From an uncultured Verrucomicrobiota bacterium (GTDB lineage Bacteria > Verrucomicrobiota > Verrucomicrobiia > Opitutales > Opitutaceae), in assembly GCA_903960515.1 (NCBI GenBank), contig CAJCBL010000125.1, positions 1-34,598 of the forward strand: a DNA stretch of 34,598 nucleotides. Reading direction: 5' to 3'. The notes under the pieces are model-generated. The model worked only from the letters and a program-made list of their open reading frames with translations, did no database searches and was not told where the DNA came from. The translations under genes were made by a program, and so were the position numbers. This document shows, piece by piece, positions 11,540 through 25,288 of this stretch; position 1 is the first letter of the stretch, and every line of letters begins with the position of its first letter.

Positions 11540-13945
11540 TTACGGAACGATCTCGAACTGGCTGTGCAGGGTGGCCTGGCAGTTGTTGCCCACCCAGATA
11601 TCGAATTGCTCGGGCTCGACCACCCAAGTGCGGGTGTGTGGGCTCCAGAATTCAAGCTCGGCGCGGGCAAGGGTGAAGGTCACGGTCTTCTTTTCGCCCG
11701 GGGCAAGATTGATGCGCTGGAAACCCTTCAACTCACGCACGGGCCGCACAATGCTGCCGGCCTTCTGGTGGATGTAGAGCTGCGCGACTTCGTCGCCGGC
11801 CACCTTGCCGGTATTCTCGACGACGACCGACACCTTGATCTGTTCGCCGTCCTTGAGGGTGGTGGCGACAGGGTTGAGGTTGGCGACGGCAGCAGCGGTG
11901 GCCGCTTTCGACTGCTCGACCGCCTTGAGGCTGGTGCGATCCAACACCAGATTGGAGAACGAGAAGCTGGTGTAGGACAGGCCGTAACCGAAGGGATACA
12001 GCGGGGCCGAGGTGGTGTTGGCGGCGTAGCGGGAGGTGAACAAGGGGTCCGCCTCGGGGGAATGGGTGAGGGGATGGTTGTAGTAGTAGGGCAGGTGGCC
12101 GGTGCTGCGCGGCCAGGAGACCGGGAGCTTGCCGCCCGGGTTGTATTCGCCGAAGAGCACATCAGCAATTGCGTTGCCGCCCTCGGTGCCAGGGAACCAG
12201 GCGGTGAGGATGGCCGGCACTTGGTTGGCGGCCCATGTGATGTCGAAAGGCCGGCCGCCGAAGAGCACGAGCACAACCGGCTTGCCGGTGGCAACCACCG
12301 CCTCAAGCAGTTCCTGCTGGTTGCCTTGAAGGCGGAGGTCGGAGACAGAGGCGGCCTCGCCGCTCATGCCGGCACGTTCACCCAAGGCTAGGATGACCAG
12401 TTCGGACTTGTTGGCGGCTTCCACAGCTTTGGCGACCTCCAGCTTCATCTCCTCGGGCGACATGATTTCAGGGGCTTTCTTGCCCTTGATCGCATCCCAC
12501 GGCATGGCGTAGGGGCGCTGCATGTCACCGCCGCGGACAAACCCGACATGGGTGCGGGGGAGTTTGGCGCGAAGGCCTTCGAGCAGGGAGACGGCGGCAC
12601 CGCCTTCGACAGTCCATGAGCCCTTGATATCTTCGGTGGAGTCGCCCAAGGGGCCGATGAGCGCGATGGTCTTGAGCGAGCGCTTGAGGGGGAGCAGGTC
12701 GTTTTGGTTGCGCAGGAGCACTATGGAGCGCTGGGCGGCTTCGCGGGTGGCGGCGCGGCTGGCGGGATCGTTGAAGACTGCGTCGCGTTGGTCGAGGTCA
12801 GCGTAAGGTTTCTCAAACAGGCCCATGCGGATTTTAACGGCGAGAACATTGCGCACGGACTGATCAACCAGGGCGATGGGGAGCTTGCCGGATTCGACAG
12901 CTTTGGCGAGGAACTGCTGGTAGGTGAGGCTGCCCATGTCCATGTCGACCCCGCTGCGCAGCCCGCGGAAGGCGGCATCGGCACCGTCGCGGGAGAAGCC
13001 GTGGGGGGTTAGGGAGTTGACCGACCAGGCGTCGCTGATGACAAAGCCGGTGAAGCCCATGTCGGTGCGGAGCACGTCGCGCAGGAGCCAGCTATTGCCG
13101 CTGCAAGGGACGTCGTTGAGCACCATATAGCCGCACATGGCGGCGCCGACGCCTGCGTCAAAGGCGGCTTGGAAGGGCTTGAGGTAGGTGTTGCGGAAGG
13201 TGGTCTCCGGGATGTAGCAACTGTCGTAGTCGCGGCCACCGTCGGCGGCACCGTAGCCGGCGAAGTGCTTAACGCTGGCGAGCACGCGGTTGGGTGTGCC
13301 GAGTTTGGGGCCCTGGAGTCCGAGGGTCTGGGCGCGCGCGATGGCGGCGCCCAGATAGGGGTCCTCGCCGGCACCTTCGGCGATACGGCCCCAGCGGGGG
13401 TCCCGGGCGATGTCGACCATCGGGGCGAAGGACCAGTTGATGCCGGAGACGGCGGCTTCGTGGGCGGCGATGGCCTGGGCGCGCTCAACCAGCGCCGGGT
13501 CCCAGGTCGCGGCCATGCCGATCGGCATGGGGAAGACATTTTTATAGCCGTGGATGACGTCGAAGCCGAAGAGCAGGGGGATCTTCAGGCGGGACTCTTC
13601 CACCGCGATCTTCTGGTATTTCTGGATGAGGGCGGTATCGATGGTCCACAGCACGGAGCCTGCGCGGCCGCTGCGGATGAGGTCCTCGGCCGGGATGTTC
13701 TCGGGTTCGACCGGCTCGGGGCCGATCTGGGTGAGTTGACCGATCTTCTCCTGTAGGGTCATCTGCTTGAGCAGAGCCTCAACACGTTGGTCGACCAAAT
13801 TGCTATCGGCGACAATGGCGGACTGAAGGGGGATGGCTTGCGCTGCGGGCACAGCTAGGGTCATGGAGCCGGCCACGGTCATGGCGGCGGCGAGCAGGGG
13901 AGCCGACTGTGCCACGCGGAGACGGTTGAGACAGTGATGGAGCAT
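11540..13945 (-). CDS. Beta-glucosidase, glycoside hydrolase family 3 (BglX-like)
   Basis: This 801-residue secreted or periplasmic enzyme should remove terminal beta-linked glucose, or related sugars, from oligosaccharides. It starts with a signal peptide ending near AQA (about residue 37). The GH3 N-terminal TIM barrel contains LLFGFDVIHGY, KHFAGYGAADGGRDY and the nucleophile region FVISDAWSV (D305). The C-terminal alpha/beta sandwich carries the candidate acid/base Glu in MSGEAASVSDL, followed by a fibronectin-III-like domain (residues about 700-795). Order and length match E. coli BglX. It stands alone; no transporter or sugar regulator lies beside it. The relic asnS fragment and the RAYT gene lie downstream. 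Confidence 0.93.
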   Translation of the reverse strand: MLHHCLNRLRVAQSAPLLAAAMTVAGSMTLAVPAAQAIPLQSAIVADSNLVDQRVEALLKQMTLQEKIGQLTQIGPEPVEPENIPAEDLIRSGRAGSVLWTIDTALIQKYQKIAVEESRLKIPLLFGFDVIHGYKNVFPMPIGMAATWDPALVERAQAIAAHEAAVSGINWSFAPMVDIARDPRWGRIAEGAGEDPYLGAAIARAQTLGLQGPKLGTPNRVLASVKHFAGYGAADGGRDYDSCYIPETTFRNTYLKPFQAAFDAGVGAAMCGYMVLNDVPCSGNSWLLRDVLRTDMGFTGFVISDAWSVNSLTPHGFSRDGADAAFRGLRSGVDMDMGSLTYQQFLAKAVESGKLPIALVDQSVRNVLAVKIRMGLFEKPYADLDQRDAVFNDPASRAATREAAQRSIVLLRNQNDLLPLKRSLKTIALIGPLGDSTEDIKGSWTVEGGAAVSLLEGLRAKLPRTHVGFVRGGDMQRPYAMPWDAIKGKKAPEIMSPEEMKLEVAKAVEAANKSELVILALGERAGMSGEAASVSDLRLQGNQQELLEAVVATGKPVVLVLFGGRPFDITWAANQVPAILTAWFPGTEGGNAIADVLFGEYNPGGKLPVSWPRSTGHLPYYYNHPLTHSPEADPLFTSRYAANTTSAPLYPFGYGLSYTSFSFSNLVLDRTSLKAVEQSKAATAAAVANLNPVATTLKDGEQIKVSVVVENTGKVAGDEVAQLYIHQKAGSIVRPVRELKGFQRINLAPGEKKTVTFTLARAELEFWSPHTRTWVVEPEQFDIWVGNNCQATLHSQFEIVP

Positions 13946-15214
13946 GGAGGATACGGGGGTTGGTAGGTTGTAAAGTGGGGGGAAATTGGTGGAGTTGGAG
14001 GGGCTCGTAAAGGTCTGTTCGCGGCAACTTACACCTTGGCCGACCCGGGTTTGCGCGCGAATCTTGCCGGTACTATCCGACCAGTGTAGCCACCATTTCG
14101 CTCAAATTGCCGGATCGTCTGCTGGAAGTGCTGCATACGAAGCCCGAGCACGAGGCCTGATCGGCCATGGTTCGAGAGTGCCTGTCCAAGTCGAGGGAAG
14201 GACTCCGCTCTGGCTAGATATCAACTGCTACGATTCCGCATGTTATCCCACCAGCTCGCCCAAGGGATCCACGCGCGATCTAGCGACCAATCTCAAGCAC
14301 CAGTATGGGTTCGTCCAATGGTGGGCGCGGTGTTCGAAGACACCGGCCCGGAGGATGTCCAGCGGCGAGTCATCGATTTGGCATCACGATCGGGTCTGCG
14401 ACCAAGGGCGGCGGTATCATCCTCGGCTTCCGACCGGTGAACCGGTGCTGACCGAGGCGGCCATCCCCCTCAACCGGGCCGGCATGTATGCCGGCCCGCT
14501 ATTCGCGCTGGTGGAAAGTCGGGTCATTCCAGCGGGGATGGAGATCGGCGATCAGGTCACCGATTTGCGGGTACTCACGCGTCGCCATCGGGTTCTATCC
14601 ATGCCGCTGGCCGATGCCGGCCTGGTGCGTAGGGCCGGAGTGCACTTCACCAGTACGATCTTCACCCGCGTTGGGGATTTCCTTTTTTACCGCGAGCACG
14701 GCTACGAACTCGTCCCTGGGCTCACGCCCGGCACATAGCAGAGGCAGGGGGAGCTCAGATTCATTACTCATGGCACCGGGGAATCCGCCGCCGGGTCCAC
14801 AGATGGGAAGGCCCTCAATTCGGGGTGCCTACGGTATTCTACCCACCATGATGAGCGTCGCTGGCATCGGCTTCCTGGTGAACGGTTTCCCGAGGAGAAC
14901 GGCCGCCACCGATGCCGGGCGGCAGATCCGGACCGGCCTTGTTTTGGGCCTCACCGCGCTGCTCGGCGGTGCTCAGGTATCGATTACAGCGGCCCGCAGG
15001 CTCGGCGGTGATCATCGTGCGGGCAACCACTCCGGAGGGATCTTCCCAGAGCGAGTCTCAGAGCCTGCGCTGCACGCTGCCGTAACGGCAGAGTGGACCG
15101 CGAGTCACTAATTCTACGTCGCGTTCAAGATGAGACTAATGCCGAGTCCGTGTAGGTGCATGCCCACACGCGATCCGCCGGCAGCGCCGGCCTCAATCCT
15201 CCAGATCCCAAGCC
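13946..15214. other. 1.3-kb region without a convincing intact gene
   Basis: Open frames exist on the plus strand (for example 13986-14738), but no plausible start or family is visible. The part at about 14443-14738 (PLNRAGMYAGPLF... to FTRVGDFLFYREHGYEL) has normal-looking protein composition. Its tail weakly recalls the C-terminal end of apolipoprotein N-acyltransferase-like proteins, in which YTRxGD is common. Just upstream a different frame reads TIGSATKGGGIILGFRP, so a frameshifted relic is possible. The bglX-like promoter should lie near the left end. I see nothing recognisable between 14740 and 15214. Confidence 0.4.
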
Positions 15215-15237
15215 ATCGCGAGCAAGCTCGCTCCTAC
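15215..15237. repeat. Single REP palindrome
   Basis: The core ATCGCGAGCAAGCTCGCTCC plus TAC is identical to the copies in the array at the left end of the window. The CACCGGAGT extension is missing. It lies 12 bp beyond the stop of the zinc-ribbon gene, so once more a REP sits at a gene 3' end. Confidence 0.8.
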
Positions 15238-15249
15238 AGCGCGCTGGAC

Positions 15250-19231
<3,982 letters not shown>

Positions 19232-19236
19232 AACCA

Positions 19237-19264
19237 GTAGCGAGTAGTGAGTAGCGGGTAGCGA
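19237..19264. repeat. Heptanucleotide array (GTAGCGA type) after gyrB
   Basis: Four units, GTAGCGA, GTAGTGA, GTAGCGG and GTAGCGA, start 5 bp after the gyrB stop. They are the inverted complement of the array before gyrA, and the two can pair into a long hairpin. Confidence 0.8.
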
Positions 19265-19306
19265 GCATTCCAGACCTCCTGCCCCAGCCTCCCCTCGCTT
19301 TCTTCC

Positions 19307-19341
19307 TACTCACTACTCGCTCCCCGCTACTCGCTACTTTC
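19307..19341. repeat. Heptanucleotide array (TACTCGC type) directly before gyrA
   Basis: Five units, TACTCAC, TACTCGC, TCCCCGC, TACTCGC and TACTTTC, end three bases before the gyrA GTG. The array occupies the place of a ribosome binding site. It is inverted relative to the array after gyrB. Confidence 0.8.
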
Positions 19342-19344
19342 CCC

Positions 19345-21942
19345 GTGTACACCGCCAACGAAAAAGTCGCACCGGCCAACATCTCCGAGATCATGCAGAC
19401 CGCATACATCGAATACTCGATGTCGGTCATCATCTCGCGCGCCCTGCCCGACGCCCGCGACGGCCTCAAACCCGTCCAGCGCCGCATCCTCTACGCGATG
19501 TTGCGCGAAGGCCTCCTGCACAACCGCGCCTACGACAAGTGCGCCGGCGTCGTCGGCGAGGTACTCAAGAACTACCATCCCCACGGCGACTCCTCCGTAT
19601 ACGACACCCTGGTACGCCTCGCGCAGACCTGGGTGATGCGCTACCCGCTCATCGACCCCCAGGGCAACTTCGGCTCCGTGGAAGGCGACCCGCCAGCAGC
19701 CTATCGTTACACCGAGTGCCGCCTTGCCGGCATCGCCGAGGAGCTCCTCTCCGACATCGACGAGGATACCGTCGACTTCGTACCCAACTACAAGGAGTCC
19801 ACCACCGAGCCCACCGTGCTGCCGGCCGCGTTGCCCAACCTCCTGATGAACGGCTCCACGGGTATCGCCGTGGGCATGGCAACCAACATCCCGCCGCACA
19901 ATCTCGACGAGATCATCACCGCCGCCTGCGCCGTGATGGACCGCCCCGGCATCTCGCTGGAGGAGCTCATCGAGATCATCCCCGGGCCCGACTTCCCCAC
20001 CGGCGGCCTCATCGTGGGCCGCGAGGGCATCCGCAGCTACATGACCACCGGCCGCGGGATCGTGCGCATGCGAGGCCGCGCCCACACCGAGGAGCTCAAG
20101 AACGGCCGCGAGCAGATCGTCGTCACCGAGATCCCGTACAACGTCAATCGCGAGACCCTCGTAAAACACATCGCCGCTCTCGTCACCGAGAAGAAGCTCA
20201 CCGAGGTATCCGACCTGCGCAACGAGTCCGACCGCAACACCCGCGTGGTCATCGAGCTCAAGCGCGGCGAGTCCTCCGATGTTGTCATCAACAAGCTCTT
20301 CCAGCTCACGCAGCTCGAGACCACCTTCGGCGTAACCCTGCTCGCCCTCGACCATCGCCGGCCCAAGCAGATGAACATCAAGGAACTCCTTGAGTGCTAC
20401 ATCGCCCACCGCCGCGAGGTCATCACCCGCCGTACCCAGTATCGCCTGCGCAAGGCCGAGGAGCGCGCCCACATCCTCGAAGGCTACAAGATCGCGCTCG
20501 ATAACCTCGACGATTTCGTGCGCATCATCCGCGCCTCCTCCAACAAGGACGAGGCCAAGGTGCGCTTGATGGAGAAGTATCCGCTCTCCGAACGCCAGAC
20601 GGAGGCCATCCTCGAGCTGCGCCTCTACCAGCTCACCGGCCTGGAGCGCGGCAAGATCGAGGCCGAGTACTTCGAACTGCTCAAGCTGGTCGAATACTAC
20701 CGCTCCATCCTCGCCTCCGAGTCCCTGCTGCTTGAGGTCATCAAGACCGAGCTCCTTGAGCTCAAGGCGAAGTACACCCAGCCGCGCCGCAGCGAGATCA
20801 TCGCCGCCGCCGGCGAGTTCCGCATGGAGGACGTGATCGTCAACGAGGGCTGCGTGATCACCGTTTCCCATCAGGGCTTCATCAAGCGCACCCGCGTGGC
20901 CGACTACCGGGTACAGAAGCGCGGAGGCAAGGGCATCATCGGCACCGAGACCTACGAGCAGGATTTCGTGGAGCAGCTCTTCACCGCCTCCACCCACGAC
21001 TACATCCTCTTCGTAACCTCCACCGGCAAATCCTACGCCAAGAAGGTCTACGACGTGCCCGAGGGCGCGCGCACCACCAAGGGCAAGTCGGTCTCCAGTT
21101 TCCTTAAACTGGTCGAGGGCGAGAAGATCGCCGCGATGGTCTGCTTCAGCGCCTTCACCGACGACCGCTTCCTCGTGCTCGCCACCCAGGCGGGCATCGT
21201 GAAGAAGACCATGCTCTCCGAATACGAGGGAGCCACCCGCGAGCGCGAAGGCGGACTGGCCGCCATCAACCTGCGCGCCGACGACCAGGTGATCGGTGGT
21301 GTCCTCACCACCGGTACAAACGAGATCGTCCTTGTATCCCACCAGGCCCTCGCCGTGCGCTTCCAGGAAGGCGCGGTGGACTCCGCCGCCGAGGAGGATT
21401 CCGCCGCCGCCGCGACCGCCGAGCCCTCTGCCGAGGTGCCGCCAGCCGAGGGTGCCGAAGGCGAAGCTGCCGAGGTCCGCGTAGGGTTGCGCGCCACCGG
21501 CCGCGCCACCGGAGGCGTCACCGGCATGCGCTTCAAGAAGAAGGGCGACTACCTCCAATCCATCGAGGTGTGCGATTCCACCGCGCGGCTGCTCATCGCC
21601 CGCGAGGACGGTATCGGCAAGCGCACTCCGTTCGCCGACTACCGCCTCACCCGCCGCGGCGGCTCCGGAGTCATCGCCATCGATCTGCCCGACGACGGCT
21701 CCATCAATGTGGCCGGCGCACTCAGCGTGCACGACACCGACGAGATCATGCTGCTCACCGCCAAGAACCAGAGCGTGCGTTGCCCGGTGATGGGTATCCG
21801 CGAGACGGGACGCGGCGCCAAGGGCGTACGGCTCATCAACCTGGCCGAGGGCGACAAGCTCCTCTCCGTGGCCCGCATCGTGGATACCAAGGACGACGAC
21901 GAGGCCGGCGAGGCCGAGGCCCCCGCGGCTCCGGTCGTCTGA
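19345..21942 (+). CDS. gyrA: DNA gyrase subunit A
   Basis: GyrA cuts and rejoins DNA in the gyrase A2B2 complex. The 865-residue protein has the catalytic Y122 in [11 protein letters not shown]. The quinolone-resistance region [10 protein letters not shown] has Ser83 and Asp87 at the same numbers as in E. coli, i.e. the sensitive form. The C-terminal beta-pinwheel begins near EFRMEDVIV and carries a GyrA box (QKRGGKG), which supports gyrase over ParC. Within the pinwheel an Ala/Glu-rich low-complexity insert (about residues 673-710) separates blades. GTG is the start; no ATG lies between it and the conserved [18 protein letters not shown]. It lies 113 bp after gyrB. Confidence 0.96.
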   Translation: MYTANEKVAPANISEIMQTAYIEYSMSVIISRALPDARDGLKPVQRRILYAMLREGLLHNRAYDKCAGVVGEVLKNYHPHGDSSVYDTLVRLAQTWVMRYPLIDPQGNFGSVEGDPPAAYRYTECRLAGIAEELLSDIDEDTVDFVPNYKESTTEPTVLPAALPNLLMNGSTGIAVGMATNIPPHNLDEIITAACAVMDRPGISLEELIEIIPGPDFPTGGLIVGREGIRSYMTTGRGIVRMRGRAHTEELKNGREQIVVTEIPYNVNRETLVKHIAALVTEKKLTEVSDLRNESDRNTRVVIELKRGESSDVVINKLFQLTQLETTFGVTLLALDHRRPKQMNIKELLECYIAHRREVITRRTQYRLRKAEERAHILEGYKIALDNLDDFVRIIRASSNKDEAKVRLMEKYPLSERQTEAILELRLYQLTGLERGKIEAEYFELLKLVEYYRSILASESLLLEVIKTELLELKAKYTQPRRSEIIAAAGEFRMEDVIVNEGCVITVSHQGFIKRTRVADYRVQKRGGKGIIGTETYEQDFVEQLFTASTHDYILFVTSTGKSYAKKVYDVPEGARTTKGKSVSSFLKLVEGEKIAAMVCFSAFTDDRFLVLATQAGIVKKTMLSEYEGATREREGGLAAINLRADDQVIGGVLTTGTNEIVLVSHQALAVRFQEGAVDSAAEEDSAAAATAEPSAEVPPAEGAEGEAAEVRVGLRATGRATGGVTGMRFKKKGDYLQSIEVCDSTARLLIAREDGIGKRTPFADYRLTRRGGSGVIAIDLPDDGSINVAGALSVHDTDEIMLLTAKNQSVRCPVMGIRETGRGAKGVRLINLAEGDKLLSVARIVDTKDDDEAGEAEAPAAPVV

Positions 21943-21966
21943 GCCGCCGCACTCCTGCCTGTTTGC

Positions 21967-22005
21967 AAACCCCGGTGCCGCCCAGCGGCCCGGGGTTTTT
22001 GCCTT
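21967..22005 (+). terminator. Rho-independent terminator of gyrA
   Basis: The 9-bp outer stem AAACCCCGG/CCGGGGTTT encloses a second small stem (GCCGC/GCGGC), followed by TTTTTGCCTTTTT. It starts about 25 bp after the gyrA stop. Confidence 0.9.
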
Positions 22006-22113
22006 TTTCACCACGAAAGCACCAGTCCGCCAGCATCGCCCCGGCACCGCGACAACAACTCGCACACGCGGCGCTTGCATGCCGGCCACCTCGCCCACAT
22101 TCCCTGCGATCGA

Positions 22114-24318
22114 ATGGATACACCAGCTCCCGCGCCCAAACAAAGTCCGCTTCAGCCATTCCTACGCCGGAGCGTCTTCCTGCTGGTCGGAGGCCTGCTC
22201 GTGGCGAACATCATCGCGTTTGTGCTCCAGAACGCGGTGGCGCTGCCCTTCTCCGACCAATGGGATCTGCACCAACCCGTCTGGCAGCATGCGCCCGTCT
22301 GGACACTGATCCACCATCAGCATGGCCCGCACCGGCAGGGCGTGTTCTTCCCGCTCACAGCCCAGGTGCTCCAGCTCTCCCATGGCGATATCCGCGTGGA
22401 AGGGCTTTGGATTGCCGCCTGGCTCATCGTTGGCGGAGTGCTCGCGTGGTGGCTGCCCCGGAGGTTCTTCGGCCAATGGCACTGGACGGATGTGTTGCCG
22501 CTCGCGTGCGGGCTCTCGTTGCTTCCCAACGAAACCCTCACCACGACACCAAACCTTTCCCACAGTATTGGGCCCTTGGTGCTGGTGCTCCTCGCCGCCC
22601 ACGCCCTGCTGGTGGAGCGAGTATGGGTGCGCTGGGTGCTGTTGGGGCTCATCGGTCCCGCCCTGACCTTCACCGGGTTCGGCCTGTTTGCCGCGCTGGT
22701 CCTCCTCGCGCTCGGCCTCTTGACGGCACTGCGCCGCGGACCCGAACGCTGGCCGGCGACCGTAGCCACCGCAATGCTGACGGCCGGCTGGGTGTTGTTC
22801 TTCTTCGATTACCGTTTCGAACCCGCGGCCCCCGGATACCAGTTCCCCCATTTTCCGCTCTGGGATTACGGTCCGTTCCTGATGGCCATGCTTAGCACCC
22901 CGTACGGGTTCACTTCACCGGCGCAGCCCGGGCTGATGATCGGAGGCATGCTTCTGTTGCTCGGGGTCGCCGCTCTTGTTTTCGCCTTGGCCCGTCTGTT
23001 CCGCCCGGCCGCCGACCGTCGCCGCGAGATGGTGATGGTCCTGCTGCTGGGCTCGAGCCTGCTGTTTGCTGCCAATACGGCAATCGGTCGGGTGCAGCTC
23101 GGGGTGCAATGCGGCATGGCCCCGCGTTACCTGTCACTGCTGCTGCCACTCACACTTGCCCTCTATCTCCTCTTTCGCGGAGCCTCGTCCGCAGCGCTGC
23201 ACCGCATCGGCCTGATCGCGTTGGCCGCACTCGCGCTGTGGCCCTACCGCGACCTGCCAAAGGGAAGTGGCAGGGTAGGCACCTGGGGCTTGCCCCAGGG
23301 TGCGCTTTCGGAAGCACTGCGCGTGCGCGACGCCAAGCTGGGCTGGCTTTGGGCATACTCGGATTCTTCCGACACCGTGAAGGCCGGCGCACTGGTGCGG
23401 ATTGAACCCATCCCGCCGGCCGCAAAGCTCGCCCGCCTGCAGTCGATGCATTGGTCACCCTTCCGCCAAGGGGACCAAGCAGCGGACTATGCGCCCTTGG
23501 CTGGTTCGCCCGCCGTGCTTCCCGTAGGGTTTCATTCCATCGAGGAAGGTGGGCAACGCTGGATGCCAGCCCAAGCGTATCTAGTGGCCGATGGAAGCCG
23601 CGGTCGCTGGCTCAACATCGAGATCCTCTCCCGCATCCCCTCGCTGCCCGCGACCGCCCCTCTGGTGATAGAATTCGCAGGACGCCGCCTCGCCTTCGAG
23701 CCAGCCAAGACCACGGGCATTTCGCTGCCCCTTGGCGACTCTTCCGCTCAGGCCGCTCACCTGATCAGTACCGCAGGCACAGGCCGCCCGGCCGACGGCG
23801 GGATCTCCACCGACACTCGAGAGCTATCCTTCTGCTTCGGACGGCTCACGGTGGACCCGATCCCCCTGTTCACCGCCTGCGCACCGCTCGACGAATACAC
23901 TTGGGCTTGGCAAAGAGTGATCACCTCGATCGGAGGGTTCCATGGCTGGGAAAAGGGCTTCGGCTGGATGGCCGCCGTTCTTGAGCTGACCGTCGAATCA
24001 ACCGGCCCCACGCAGCTTCGCATCGGCATCGGTGGCCGCTTTGCCGGTCTTCCCGGGGCAGGGGGCCTGCGGCTTTCGGTCGATGGCGCGAGTGAAACCC
24101 CTGTCGGCCTCGACCACGAGAAAGGGGAACTGTTGATCCAGCTCCCACATTCCGGCCTCCACACCATCCGCCTTCGCAGCGAAGACGGTGCCCGCAGCCC
24201 GCAGAGCTGTGGCGGCGCTTCGGATGCGCGAGAACTCTCGTATCGCATCACTGCCATGACGTTAAGTTCCGCCGTCCCAGCTCCCGAGGCCGGCCAGCGC
24301 GATATGCCTGCGCAGTAG
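22114..24318 (+). CDS. Polytopic membrane protein with C-terminal soluble domain
   Basis: The 734-residue protein is not assigned to a named family. The first 370 or so residues contain roughly ten hydrophobic segments, beginning with SVFLLVGGLLVANIIAFVLQ. Just after the first segment comes FSDQWDLHQPV, an acidic loop in the position where GT-C glycosyltransferases carry their catalytic Asp, so a membrane sugar-transfer role is possible but not shown. The last 280 or so residues look soluble and beta-rich (RLSVDGASETPVGLDHEKGELLIQLPHSGLHTIRLRSEDG), like a jelly-roll or carbohydrate-binding module. I chose the ATG at 22114 (MDTPAPAPKQ). It stands alone after the gyrA terminator. Confidence 0.7.
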   Translation: MDTPAPAPKQSPLQPFLRRSVFLLVGGLLVANIIAFVLQNAVALPFSDQWDLHQPVWQHAPVWTLIHHQHGPHRQGVFFPLTAQVLQLSHGDIRVEGLWIAAWLIVGGVLAWWLPRRFFGQWHWTDVLPLACGLSLLPNETLTTTPNLSHSIGPLVLVLLAAHALLVERVWVRWVLLGLIGPALTFTGFGLFAALVLLALGLLTALRRGPERWPATVATAMLTAGWVLFFFDYRFEPAAPGYQFPHFPLWDYGPFLMAMLSTPYGFTSPAQPGLMIGGMLLLLGVAALVFALARLFRPAADRRREMVMVLLLGSSLLFAANTAIGRVQLGVQCGMAPRYLSLLLPLTLALYLLFRGASSAALHRIGLIALAALALWPYRDLPKGSGRVGTWGLPQGALSEALRVRDAKLGWLWAYSDSSDTVKAGALVRIEPIPPAAKLARLQSMHWSPFRQGDQAADYAPLAGSPAVLPVGFHSIEEGGQRWMPAQAYLVADGSRGRWLNIEILSRIPSLPATAPLVIEFAGRRLAFEPAKTTGISLPLGDSSAQAAHLISTAGTGRPADGGISTDTRELSFCFGRLTVDPIPLFTACAPLDEYTWAWQRVITSIGGFHGWEKGFGWMAAVLELTVESTGPTQLRIGIGGRFAGLPGAGGLRLSVDGASETPVGLDHEKGELLIQLPHSGLHTIRLRSEDGARSPQSCGGASDARELSYRITAMTLSSAVPAPEAGQRDMPAQ

Positions 24319-24816
24319 GCGCCGGGGGGGCCTGCGGATGGCGCCCTCCAATCACAGGCACACGCCTCCAACGCGGGTATGTGTGCCGGGGCGGGGGGGG
24401 CGCCTCGCACATGCTTACTCGGAGACACCGAGCAGTCTCTTTCCGCCAGACTTCTGAAGCCCGGAGCCTACAGCGAGGACACTTCCTTCGGCCGGTCTCG
24501 TGGGATCTACTACAGACCGAAGCACCCGTCCCGGCCACAGAGAGGGAATCCAACTCAGTTGTACGACTTGAGCTTCGTCCGCCCACCCTAGCGACGTTCA
24601 CTGCAAACGCCTTCCACATAGGCGAAACGCATTCCGGTCAGCCCCCACCTCTCACCCCGCCGGCGACAACAACCCCGAATGCATTCGCGGCCTGCGAGTC
24701 CTCACCTCCGATTTGCCAGGGGGCGTAGCCGGAGGTCGGCTTCCCAATCCACCCAAGATCATGAGGAATACCTCGCCACGGCATTTGGCCACGGTTTCGT
24801 AGCTTACGACCAGCCC
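24319..24816. other. Intergenic region, nothing recognised
   Basis: No protein-like frame or known RNA is visible. There are two long G runs (near 24325 and 24391), the second inside a weak TGTGC/GCACA stem. The upstream sequence of the small immunity-like gene lies at the right end. Confidence 0.5.
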
Positions 24817-25182
24817 ATGATCCGCTTTTCCGCATCCACCCTCCTTGCAGAGACCTCGCAGTACGGACTGCTTGTGTTCCATCTCTCGTCCGACGACCAC
24901 TATCTCACGATCCAGCGGCGGGCGGACCTCAAGCCGAGCCGCTTTGGGAACATACGTTTCGAGTGCGATGGCCAAACCTGGAGCGGGTACGACGTCATCC
25001 AGCGGCTCGACGCCAGTCCGGAGCGACTGCTTGTCTCGCTCGATCCCAAGCGGGCGAGCAAGTTCGAGGGCCGCTGCGAATACCATATCGATCTCAAGAT
25101 CGACCCTGCCGACAAACCGGCGGCGCTGCGTTTTCTTCTCCGGATCTTCACCGGCACCGAACTGCTGAACCCACAGGCTTGA
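24817..25182 (+). CDS. Small protein resembling the Imm10 immunity family
   Basis: The 121-residue protein has the pattern I associate with Imm10: a lone beta-rich domain with HYLTIQRRAD, then an aromatic/Gly segment (FECDGQTWSGYDVIQRL), a strand with LLVSLDPKRA, and an IDLKID...ALRFLLRIF ending. Imm10 proteins are usually antidotes beside polymorphic toxins. No toxin is visible next to it, so it may be an orphan, or the match may be wrong. The ATG at 24817 (MIRFSAST) is preferred; a longer in-frame start at 24679 adds an Arg-rich stretch that looks non-coding. The neighbours are a membrane protein upstream and, 0.8 kb downstream, a GHKL-nuclease gene. Confidence 0.5.
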   Translation: MIRFSASTLLAETSQYGLLVFHLSSDDHYLTIQRRADLKPSRFGNIRFECDGQTWSGYDVIQRLDASPERLLVSLDPKRASKFEGRCEYHIDLKIDPADKPAALRFLLRIFTGTELLNPQA

Positions 25183-25288
25183 GGCGCTAGTGTAGCGCGG
25201 CCGACGGCGGCCCGATTGCGCTATTCCAGCGAGCCAGACTATGCAGTGCGAAGGTAGGACCTTGCGCCTGTGCCGCCCCGAGAATGCT

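Noticed and set aside
11436-11777. Plus-strand 113-codon frame beginning MHFKCPTT as a gene
   Set aside because: Only its first 20 or so codons resemble asnS; the rest is antisense to the GH3 gene, so it is a relic plus shadow.
10313-12391. 692-codon plus-strand frame across the RAYT gene and the 3' part of the GH3 gene
   Set aside because: It runs antisense through two unrelated real genes and the asnS relic; it is a product of GC-rich frame openness.
19327-22143. 938-codon minus-strand frame opposite gyrA
   Set aside because: It is antisense to a full-length GyrA with all motifs, and its own sequence has no recognisable domain.
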